The position numbers and the translations under genes are program-made. Positions 57,009 to 64,000 of a DNA stretch of 64,000 nt are shown one piece after another. The notes under the pieces were generated by a model that saw nothing but the letters and a program-made list of their open reading frames with translations, was not told where the DNA came from and did no database searches. The stretch comes from Blastomonas sp. AAP53 (GTDB taxonomy: Bacteria > Pseudomonadota > Alphaproteobacteria > Sphingomonadales > Sphingomonadaceae), in assembly GCF_000331245.1 (NCBI RefSeq), contig NZ_ANFZ01000009.1, positions 186,001-250,000 on the forward strand, given 5' to 3'. Position 1 is the first letter of the stretch. The number at the start of each line of letters is the position of its first letter.

Positions 57009-57974
57009 ATGGACATCGCATTGCAGAGTCGCGCCGCAGACCAGGCGCAATCGCGCCATTTCGAATGGCAGTATCTTGATCTGATGCAACAGATCTGGAC
57101 GACGGGGCATGAACGTTCCGATCGCACCGGCGTCGGCACGCGCTCGCTGTTCGGTGCGACCATGCGGTTCGATCTGTCCGACAATGCGATCCCCTTGCTC
57201 ACCACCAAGCGGGTGTACTGGAAGGCCGCAGCGCGCGAGATGCTTTGGTTCCTTACCGGCGAAACCAATATCCGGCCTTTGGTGGCGCAGGGCGTGCACA
57301 TCTGGACCGACTGGCCACTCGACAGCTACCGCAGGGCAACAGGCGAGACGATCGACCGCGACGCGTTCGAGGCGCGCATCATTGCCGATGCCGCTTTCGC
57401 CGCGCGCTGGGGCGATCTCGGCCCGGTCTATGGCAAGCAATGGGTCAATTGGCCGGTCTATGAGCCGGTGGGCGAGGGGCTCTTCCGCCAGCGCGCGCAA
57501 GGGATCAATCAGATCGCCGAACTGGTCGAGAGCCTGCGGCACAACCCCGGATCGCGCCGCCATATCTTCGAAGGCTGGAATGTCGCCGAGCTTGACCAGA
57601 TGGCGCTGCCGCCGTGCCACAAGACCTACCAGTTCTTCGTGGCCAACGGGAAGCTCACCGGTCTGCTGTACCAGCGCTCGTGCGATCTGGCGCTGGGCGT
57701 GCCGTTCAACATCTTTTCAGCCGCGCTCATCATCCGCATGCTGGCGCAGCAGTGCGACCTGGAGCCGGGCGAGCTGATCTGGAACGGCGGCGATGTGCAC
57801 CTGTATCTCAACCACAGCGAACTGGTCGAGGCGCAGCTGGCACGCATGCCGCATGGGGCGCCAAAGCTTGACCTCGTCCGCCGACCGGACAGCATCTTTG
57901 ATTACCGCATCGAGGATTTCGAGGTGCGCGATTATGCTCCACAGGCCCATATCGCGGTCCCTGTTGCCGTGTGA
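57009..57974 (+). CDS. thyA: thymidylate synthase
   Basis: 321 residues, longer than E. coli ThyA (264) because of an insert near 105-150. The catalytic Cys lies in A-L-P-P-C-H-K-T-Y-Q-F-F near 202, and R-S-C-D-L-A-L-G-V-P-F-N near 222 and the dUMP loop R-R-H-I-F-E-G-W-N-V are conserved. It methylates dUMP with methylene-tetrahydrofolate. ATG 57009 is chosen for family start. Confidence 0.96.
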   Translation: MDIALQSRAADQAQSRHFEWQYLDLMQQIWTTGHERSDRTGVGTRSLFGATMRFDLSDNAIPLLTTKRVYWKAAAREMLWFLTGETNIRPLVAQGVHIWTDWPLDSYRRATGETIDRDAFEARIIADAAFAARWGDLGPVYGKQWVNWPVYEPVGEGLFRQRAQGINQIAELVESLRHNPGSRRHIFEGWNVAELDQMALPPCHKTYQFFVANGKLTGLLYQRSCDLALGVPFNIFSAALIIRMLAQQCDLEPGELIWNGGDVHLYLNHSELVEAQLARMPHGAPKLDLVRRPDSIFDYRIEDFEVRDYAPQAHIAVPVAV

Positions 57975-58093
57975 AGGGCAGCACTATTGACCTATCGCGA
58001 ATCTTGAAATAATATGTCTCGACGGTGCAATTAGTCGAAAGGCCATCAAGAGCCTCTTCCGGCTGACGGTGCACAGACCCGAGAGGATTTTTG

Positions 58094-59368
58094 ATGGCCG
58101 ATGGTCCTATGAGATCGAACCTGCCGCCGCTTGCGCTGCACGTTCCCGAACCGCGCTCGCGCCCCGGCGATCCCGTCGATTTCAGCGATGTTATCGTTCC
58201 TGCTGCTGGCAGCATGGCACGCCCCGACGAGGCGGCTTCCCCGCATGACATGCGCAATCTGAGCTTCGGGCTGGTGCGCGTTCTCGACGATGACCACAAG
58301 GCCGTCGGGGCCTGGGACCCGCGCCTGCCGGACGAAACCCTGCTCAGGATGCTGCGTACCATGGCGCTGACCCGCGCCTTCGACGAGCGGCTGTACCGGG
58401 CGCAGCGCCAGGGCAAGACCAGCTTCTACATGAAGTGCACCGGCGAGGAGGCAACGTCGGTCGCCGCTGCCGCCGCGATGCAGGGCGATGACATGGTGTT
58501 CCCCAGCTATCGCCAGCAGGGCATTTTGATGTGGCGCGGCTATGCGCTGACCGAAATGATCAACCAGATCTATTCGAATCGCAGCGACAAGCTGAAGGGC
58601 CGCCAGCTGCCGATCATGTATTCGGTGCCGGAACTGAGCTTCTTCACCATCTCGGGCAACCTTGCGACTCAATATCCGCAGGCGGTGGGCTGGGCGATGG
58701 CGAGCGCGATCAAGGGCGATACCCGGATCGCCAGCTGCTGGTGCGGCGAAGGCTCGACGGCGGAAGGCGACTTCCACAGCGCGATGACCTTTGCCTCTGT
58801 CTACAACGCGCCAACGATCCTCAATGTCGTCAACAACCAGTGGGCGATTTCCAGCTTCTCAGGGTTCGCAGGCGCCGAGCGCACGACCTTTGCCGCGCGC
58901 GCGATCGGCTATGGCATCGCCGGGCTGCGCGTCGATGGCAATGATGCGCTGGCGGTCTATGCGGCCACCCGCTGGGCCGCCGAACGTGCACGGTCGAACA
59001 AGGGCCCGACGCTGATCGAGCACTTCACCTATCGCGCCGAAGGGCACAGTACTTCCGACGACCCATCCGCCTATCGCAGCGCGCAGGAAAGCGCCGAGTG
59101 GCCGCTGGGTGACCCGATCCACCGCCTGAAGAGCCACGTCATTGGCCTGGGCATCTGGGACGAGGAACGCCACGCGGCGATGGATCTGGAGCTCGCCGAG
59201 ATGGTCAAGGCCGCGACCAAGCAGGCCGAAAAGAACGGCGTGCTCGGCCACGGCATGCACCAGCCGTTCGAGACGATGTTCGAGGATGTGTTCGAGGAAC
59301 TGCCCTGGCATCTGCAGGAGCAGATGGCGCAGGCGCTGGAAGAAAGGGCCGCAAAATGGCCGAAGTGA
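58094..59368 (+). CDS. bkdA1: branched-chain 2-oxoacid dehydrogenase E1 alpha
   Basis: 424 residues. Typical E1-alpha N-terminus, then Y-R-Q-Q-G near 142 and the thiamine-diphosphate motif W-C-G-E-G-S-T-A-E-G-D-F-H near 218 with N-N-Q-W-A-I-S near 247, and phosphorylation-loop-like Y-R-A-E-G-H-S-T-S-D-D-P. The E1alpha subunit decarboxylates the 2-oxoacids of Val, Leu and Ile. First gene of a bkd operon; the E1-beta start lies inside its 3' end. An ATG follows a TTG at 58091. Confidence 0.94.
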   Translation: MADGPMRSNLPPLALHVPEPRSRPGDPVDFSDVIVPAAGSMARPDEAASPHDMRNLSFGLVRVLDDDHKAVGAWDPRLPDETLLRMLRTMALTRAFDERLYRAQRQGKTSFYMKCTGEEATSVAAAAAMQGDDMVFPSYRQQGILMWRGYALTEMINQIYSNRSDKLKGRQLPIMYSVPELSFFTISGNLATQYPQAVGWAMASAIKGDTRIASCWCGEGSTAEGDFHSAMTFASVYNAPTILNVVNNQWAISSFSGFAGAERTTFAARAIGYGIAGLRVDGNDALAVYAATRWAAERARSNKGPTLIEHFTYRAEGHSTSDDPSAYRSAQESAEWPLGDPIHRLKSHVIGLGIWDEERHAAMDLELAEMVKAATKQAEKNGVLGHGMHQPFETMFEDVFEELPWHLQEQMAQALEERAAKWPK

Positions 59369-60426
59369 TGCCCGAAGGCGCAATGACCGATGCTGCTGGC
59401 GAAGATGCGGCGATCAAGACCATGAACATGATCGAGGCGATCAACAGCGCCATGCATGTCATGATGGAGCGCGACCCCGATGTCGTGGTGATGGGCGAGG
59501 ACGTCGGCTATTTCGGCGGCGTGTTCCGCTGTACCGCAGGGTTGCAGGCCAAGTTCGGCAAGACCCGCGTGTTCGACACGCCGATCAGCGAATGCGGCAT
59601 CGTCGGCGTCGCGGTGGGGATGGGGGCCTATGGCCTGCGTCCCGTCCCTGAAATCCAGTTCGCCGATTATATCTACCCCGGCATCGACCAGCTGATCTCG
59701 GAAGCCGCGCGGCTGCGTTACCGCTCGGCGGGCGAATTCATCGCGCCGATCACCGTGCGCTCGCCCTTTGGCGGCGGCATCTTTGGCGGCCAGACGCACA
59801 GCCAGAGCCCCGAAAGCCTGTTCACGCATGTCGCGGGCCTCAAGACGGTGATCCCGTCGACGCCTTATGATGCCAAGGGACTGCTGATTTCGGCGATCGA
59901 AGACAATGACCCCGTCATCTTCTTCGAGCCCAAGCGTATCTACAACGGCCCGTTCACCGGCTATTATGATCGCCCGGTCGAACCCTGGTCGAAGCACGCG
60001 GCATCACAGGTCCCGACCGGACACTACCGGATCCCGCTGGGCAAGGCGAACATCGTCCGGTCAGGCGAGGCGCTGACCATCCTGGCCTATGGCACGATGG
60101 TGCATGTCGCGCAGGCGGTGGTCGAAGCAAACGGCGTCGATGCCGAGGTGATCGATCTGCGCACCCTGCTGCCGCTCGACATCGAGACGATCGAGACGTC
60201 GGTGAAGAAGACCGGACGCTGTCTGATCGTCCACGAGGCGACCCGCACCAGCGGTTTTGGCGCGGAATTGTCGGCATTGGTACAGGAGCGCTGCTTCTAT
60301 CACCTCGAAGCGCCGGTCGAGCGCGTCACCGGCTTTGACACACCCTATCCGCACAGCCTGGAATGGGCGTATTTCCCCGGCCCGATCCGCATCGGTCGCG
60401 CCATTGCCAAGATCATGAAGGACTGA
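59356..60426 (+). CDS. bkdA2: branched-chain 2-oxoacid dehydrogenase E1 beta
   Basis: 356 residues, transketolase-type E1 beta. V-M-G-E-D-V-G-Y-F-G-G near 45, Q-F-A-D-Y-I-Y-P-G near 101 and the C-terminal domain R-T-L-L-P-L-D near 274 are conserved. It pairs with E1 alpha to feed the lipoyl E2. It overlaps the upstream gene by 13 bases. Confidence 0.94.
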   Translation: MAEVMPEGAMTDAAGEDAAIKTMNMIEAINSAMHVMMERDPDVVVMGEDVGYFGGVFRCTAGLQAKFGKTRVFDTPISECGIVGVAVGMGAYGLRPVPEIQFADYIYPGIDQLISEAARLRYRSAGEFIAPITVRSPFGGGIFGGQTHSQSPESLFTHVAGLKTVIPSTPYDAKGLLISAIEDNDPVIFFEPKRIYNGPFTGYYDRPVEPWSKHAASQVPTGHYRIPLGKANIVRSGEALTILAYGTMVHVAQAVVEANGVDAEVIDLRTLLPLDIETIETSVKKTGRCLIVHEATRTSGFGAELSALVQERCFYHLEAPVERVTGFDTPYPHSLEWAYFPGPIRIGRAIAKIMKD

Positions 60427-60432
60427 CCCGCC

Positions 60433-61716
60433 ATGGCAACTTTTACCTTCAACCTGCCCGATATCGGCGAAGGCATTGCCGAGGCGGAAATCGTGGCCTG
60501 GCATGTCAAGATCGGTGACCGGATCGAGGAAGACGGCCGCATCGCGGACATGATGACCGACAAGGCCACCGTCGAGATGGAATCACCGGTCTCCGGCACG
60601 GTCATCAAGGTGGCGGGTGCCGAGGGCGATGTGATCGCCATCGGATCGATGCTGGTCGAAATCGAGATCGAGGGCGAAGGCAGCGATGCCGGGGGCGAAC
60701 CGGTAACCGAAACCGCTCCTGAACCCGAAACGATCGAAGCGGAAACGCCCAAGCTGCCCCCGGTCGAGGAAGCTGCATCGGCGCCCGCGCCCATCGTTGC
60801 CCCTGCGCCCGCTCCGGCAGCGCCCAAGGCAGCGTCTGCGCCAGCAGTGATCGAGGCTGATGCGTCCGCCAAGGTTTTGGCATCGCCCGTAGTGCGCCAG
60901 CGCGCGCGCGACCTCGGCATCGATCTGGCGAAGGTACGTCCGTCGGAGGGCACGCGCATCCGCCATGCCGATCTTGACGCCTATCTCAACTATGGCGGCA
61001 CCCGCGCCGGTCCTGGCCGTGCGGCGGACGAGGAAATCCGCGTCATCGGCATGCGCAAGCGCATCGCGCAGAACATGGCCGAATCGAAGCGCAACATCCC
61101 GCACTTCACCTATGTCGAGGAAATCGACGTGACGAAGATGGAGGATATGCGCGCAGAGATGAACGCGGGCCGTGGCGATCGCCCCAAGCTGACCGCACTG
61201 CCGATCCTGATCGCGGCAATCTGCAAGACGCTGCGCGATTATCCGATGCTCAATGCCCGCTATGACGACGAGGCCAATGTCGTCACCCGCTTTGGCGCGG
61301 TGCACCTCGGCATCGCGACGCAGACCGATGCTGGCCTGATGGTGCCGGTTCTGCGCGGCGCGGAATCGTTAAGCGTCTGGGACATGGCGAGCGAGATCGC
61401 ACGGCTGGCCGATGCGGCCCGCAGCGGCAAGGCGAAGAGCGAGGAGCTTTCGGGTTCCACGCTGACGTTGACGTCATTGGGCCCGCTTGGCGGCATCGCG
61501 ACGACGCCGGTGATCAACCGGCCCGAGGTCGCGATCATCGGCCCGAACAAGATCGTCGAACGCCCGATGGTGGTCGATGGCGCGGTCGTTATCCGAAAGA
61601 TGATGAACCTGTCGATCTCATGCGATCATCGCGTGGTCGATGGCTATGATGCGGCAAGCTTCGTTCAGGCACTCAAGCGCCGGATCGAGACTCCGATCTA
61701 CATCTTTGCGGACTGA
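60433..61716 (+). CDS. bkdB: branched-chain 2-oxoacid dehydrogenase E2 (lipoyl transacylase)
   Basis: 427 residues. Lipoyl domain (1-78) with the modified Lys in T-D-K-A-T-V-E-M near 41, an Ala/Pro/Glu linker, subunit-binding domain (about 150-190), and catalytic core ending S-C-D-H-R-V-V-D-G-Y-D. It transfers the branched acyl group to CoA. It follows E1 beta by 6 bases. No E3 (lpd) is in the operon, so E3 must come from elsewhere. Confidence 0.95.
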   Translation: MATFTFNLPDIGEGIAEAEIVAWHVKIGDRIEEDGRIADMMTDKATVEMESPVSGTVIKVAGAEGDVIAIGSMLVEIEIEGEGSDAGGEPVTETAPEPETIEAETPKLPPVEEAASAPAPIVAPAPAPAAPKAASAPAVIEADASAKVLASPVVRQRARDLGIDLAKVRPSEGTRIRHADLDAYLNYGGTRAGPGRAADEEIRVIGMRKRIAQNMAESKRNIPHFTYVEEIDVTKMEDMRAEMNAGRGDRPKLTALPILIAAICKTLRDYPMLNARYDDEANVVTRFGAVHLGIATQTDAGLMVPVLRGAESLSVWDMASEIARLADAARSGKAKSEELSGSTLTLTSLGPLGGIATTPVINRPEVAIIGPNKIVERPMVVDGAVVIRKMMNLSISCDHRVVDGYDAASFVQALKRRIETPIYIFAD

Positions 61717-61727
61717 AGCGATTGTTT

Positions 61728-61749
61728 CCCCTCCCGCTTGCGGGCGGGG
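61728..61749. terminator. GC-rich hairpin between convergent genes
   Basis: CCCCTCCCGC (61728-61737) pairs with GCGGGcGGGG (61740-61749) with one mismatch. No T-run; it may still stop bkd and the convergent gene. Confidence 0.45.
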
Positions 61750-61756
61750 AGGCCTG

Positions 61757-62224
61757 TCAGCGCACGATCGCGCGGAAGGTGACGCGGCGGGTTTCGCCCT
61801 GCATCAACCGGTCGCCAACGCGCCAGCGCAGGTGGGTGACGTCTTCGGGATTGGCTGGGCGCCAGCTGCCGGTACCGAGCGGAACCTTGAGCTCGGATAA
61901 CGCACCCCAGCTGCGACCGCCGTCGATCGAAACCAGTTCGCTGCCGTCGACGGTCTCGTCGAGGCGAACGGTGCGGGGCAGGGGGTTAGTGACGGTGAAG
62001 CCCTGGACAGGCTTGTTGCCGGTGTTGCGGTATTCCACCACATAGATCAGCCGCTCGCCCGAACTGACCTGCCGGGCAGGCTCCAGCCGCACGCGGCGTG
62101 CGCCGGTGCCTTGCGGATCGATCCGTTCGACGAAGATGGACGATTTCGTCCGAACATCATCCGCTGCTGTTGCCATGACTGGCGCCAGCAGTGCGGACAG
62201 CGCGATTGCGGTGCGCAGCAGCAT
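61757..62224 (-). CDS. secreted DUF11-like protein
   Basis: 155 residues. Signal peptide ends near A-T-A-A-D (residue 21). A single immunoglobulin-like domain holds E-Y-R-N-T-G-N-K-P-V-Q-G-F-T-V-T-N-P-L-P near 65-85, the pattern of DUF11 conserved-repeat domains. Periplasmic or envelope-attached, possibly binding a partner or repairing the cell surface. It is convergent with bkd. Confidence 0.7.
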   Translation of the reverse strand: MLLRTAIALSALLAPVMATAADDVRTKSSIFVERIDPQGTGARRVRLEPARQVSSGERLIYVVEYRNTGNKPVQGFTVTNPLPRTVRLDETVDGSELVSIDGGRSWGALSELKVPLGTGSWRPANPEDVTHLRWRVGDRLMQGETRRVTFRAIVR

Positions 62225-62417
62225 TCCTTACCCCGAATTACCCCCGCCGGGATTCTCCGGCTGGCCAAAACGCTACGATGCAGGGGCGAAGATATGGTTA
62301 ACGCGCATCACCCAAACGCGAATCGCATGACCAAATCGATGCCGCTGGATTGTCGCAAACAAACCGTGCAGATATAACCCGACGGCTCGGTTTGCGGGCC
62401 AAGGGCCTGGATTTCTC

Positions 62418-63587
62418 ATGTCTTTACCCCTTCCTGATCGCACGGTTTCCGACGAATTGCGGCGCGACCGCCTGCTGGCGGCATTGGCCCTCATCGCAGG
62501 CATTGCGCTGTTTCTCGCATTTCCTTTCGCAATGCGGGCGGGGGCGGAATTCTTCCTGCCGCTGGCCGTTGCGATCGTGCTGTCCATCGCCCTTGTGCCG
62601 GCGCTGGAATGGATGGAGCGGCGCGGTTTGCCCTCGATGGCGGCGGCATTCCTCTGCCTGGTGCTGTTCCTGACCATCGCCAACGGCGCGCTGGCGGTCA
62701 TCGTCGTGCCAGCAGCCGACTGGTTCCTGTTGCTGCCCGACCGCATTCCCAAGATCATGGAGAATCTTGCGCCGCTGATCGATCTGTATTCGGATTTGCA
62801 GAGGTTCATCGACGAAACCACCCGGCTGGTGTCAGGATCTATGGTGCGCGCGCAGAAGGCAGCGACGAGCTCTCCCGAATCGGTGCTCGACCTGTTTGCC
62901 AGCGCCGCGCCGGCTGTCGCGCTGCAGATGGCGTTCGTGATCCTGCTCATTTTCTTCTTTCTCGCTGGCTGGACCAAGCTGCGCGAGAACGCAATTAGCA
63001 GCCGAGGCAGCTTCACTGGTGCCATGGCGACTGCACGGGTCATCCAGAACGTCGTTTCGGCAACCTCGGCCTATCTCACCACCATCACCGTCATCAACCT
63101 GCTGCTGGGCCTATCCGTGGGCGTGGTGGTGTGGATGCTCGGCATGGAATCGCCGGCGATGTGGGGGGGCATTGTCGCGTTGCTGAACTTCGTGCCCTAT
63201 CTGGGACCGGTGCTGGCGGCCGTGCTGCTGGCGCTGGGCGGGCTGATGAGCTTTGGCGATCTTTGGACCGCGCTGATTCCCGCCAGCGTCCAGGTGGTCT
63301 TCCACCTCGTCGAAGCCAATCTGATCACCCCGGCGGTGCTGGGTCGCAGGCTGACGATGAACCCGCTGCTGATTCTCGTCTCGTTGAGCTATTGGGCATG
63401 GGTCTGGGGCACGACTGGCGCGTTGCTCGCCGTGCCGCTGCTGATCATCATCCAGACGGTCGTTGCAGCCGCAGGCAAGCCGGACATTGCGGGTTTCCTG
63501 TTCGAATCGGGAACGCTGACGCGCCACCCCCGCGACAGCGAAACCCCGCCTACAGAGCCACTTTCGCCCATTGGCAGGAAAAATTGA
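62418..63587 (+). CDS. AI-2E/PerM family permease
   Basis: 389 residues. Eight predicted transmembrane helices with a large soluble segment between 3 and 4, L-N-F-V-P-Y-L-G-P and E-A-N-L-I-T-P near the C-terminus, as in PerM/YdgG (AI-2E transporter superfamily). Direction and substrate are not established for most members; some are sodium/proton antiporters. Transcribed alone. Confidence 0.88.
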   Translation: MSLPLPDRTVSDELRRDRLLAALALIAGIALFLAFPFAMRAGAEFFLPLAVAIVLSIALVPALEWMERRGLPSMAAAFLCLVLFLTIANGALAVIVVPAADWFLLLPDRIPKIMENLAPLIDLYSDLQRFIDETTRLVSGSMVRAQKAATSSPESVLDLFASAAPAVALQMAFVILLIFFFLAGWTKLRENAISSRGSFTGAMATARVIQNVVSATSAYLTTITVINLLLGLSVGVVVWMLGMESPAMWGGIVALLNFVPYLGPVLAAVLLALGGLMSFGDLWTALIPASVQVVFHLVEANLITPAVLGRRLTMNPLLILVSLSYWAWVWGTTGALLAVPLLIIIQTVVAAAGKPDIAGFLFESGTLTRHPRDSETPPTEPLSPIGRKN

Positions 63588-63641
63588 AACAGCTGTTGAC
63601 AGGCAGGCAGGTCAATTCTATCAGCCGCGCTCCAACACGAT

Positions 63642-63718
<77 letters not shown>

Positions 63719-63824
63719 TTTGGCCCGGATTTCACTCCGGAATAATGGTCACTCGCACGTGTTGGAACTCCCACGGATATATCCGCCGGCAGGCGGCCAT
63801 TGAGCCCGAAGCAGAGGGCAGGTG

Positions 63825-64000
63825 TCAGGCGCGCCAGCGCCCGGTTTCCATCCAGATCATCAGCGGACGCATCGGCGCGATCCAGACGATTCCCGCGATG
63901 CAGTAGATCACTGATTGAACCGCGATGTGCCAGTTGCCGATGATTCTCGAAAAGCTGGCAACGATGACCGCCCACACGATGATGATCCCCAGAATGGCAA
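63825..64000 (-). CDS. DUF2842-like membrane protein (C-terminal part)
   Basis: About 58 residues are visible on the minus strand, running off the window edge. It has one and a half hydrophobic helices, and ends I-A-P-M-R-P-L-M-I-W-M-E, a hallmark of the small alphaproteobacterial DUF2842 membrane family. The start is outside. Function unknown. The TGA is at 63825-63827. Confidence 0.6.
   Translation of the reverse strand, partial: AILGIIIVWAVIVASFSRIIGNWHIAVQSVIYCIAGIVWIAPMRPLMIWMETGRWRA

Overview
The window is a contiguous, high-GC (roughly 65%), gene-dense piece of an alphaproteobacterial chromosome. The gene set points to Sphingomonadales, a Sphingopyxis/Blastomonas/Sphingomonas-type organism. 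The reasons are: a CcrM adenine methyltransferase, CpdR, a DivL-type tyrosine kinase homologue, a suhB/MmgR-like C-rich small RNA, and the run ahcY - divL - tsaE - amgK - murU - addB - addA - trxA. The species cannot be fixed from the sequence alone. No phage, integron, CRISPR array, insertion sequence or rRNA operon was seen, so this is core-like chromosome with a few accessory islands.

Layout. 1-4.9 kb: two tandem small secreted paralogues, a flavin-dependent nitronate monooxygenase/thioesterase pair, tRNA-Val, cpdR divergent from an N-formylglutamate amidohydrolase, then a small-RNA locus and a hypothetical gene. 4.9-10.5 kb: an OxyR-like LysR regulator lacking the first redox cysteine, then a three-gene ABC - HlyD - TolC export operon whose ABC protein has lost every ATPase motif. 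10.8-14.4 kb: uvrA and a small secreted protein. 14.4-20.9 kb: a cluster holding a soluble kinase homologue without its phosphoacceptor His, a DUF2336-like protein, a membrane protein with a nucleotidyltransferase-like N-terminus, an Hpt-like protein without His, and a large membrane-anchored coiled-coil protein. 20.9-26.8 kb: a complete RND tripartite efflux operon. 27-33.2 kb: folE, a peroxiredoxin, ahcY behind a palindromic operator, and a beta-propeller/amidohydrolase fusion.

33.3-44.7 kb is the longest transcription unit, with overlapping genes: divL (cell cycle), tsaE (tRNA t6A), amgK-murU (peptidoglycan sugar recycling), addB-addA (double-strand break repair), then trxA. 44.7-47.5 kb: argJ, a GST and an inositol-phosphatase family gene, then tRNA-Leu. 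47.6-50.3 kb: an aldehyde dehydrogenase and a PQQ-type sugar dehydrogenase lipoprotein. 50.4-53.7 kb: rnhB, ccrM (behind a dense cluster of its own GANTC target sites), folP and a small membrane protein. 53.7-56.5 kb: a REP-like repeat, a lower-GC small gene and katG. 56.8-64 kb: tRNA-Pro, thyA, the bkd operon (branched-chain 2-oxoacid dehydrogenase E1alpha/E1beta/E2), a secreted DUF11-like protein, a PerM/AI-2E family permease, tRNA-Asp and the 3' end of a DUF2842-like gene.

The themes are cell-cycle control (CpdR, DivL, CcrM and the degenerate phosphorelay cluster), one-carbon/folate/methylation metabolism (FolE, FolP, ThyA, AhcY, CcrM), oxidative stress (OxyR-like, KatG, peroxiredoxin, Trx) and envelope export. 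The most unusual items are the ATPase-dead ABC operon, the His-less kinase/Hpt cluster with a CtrA-like box, and the GANTC-saturated ccrM promoter. All calls come from reading the sequence; no database search was run.
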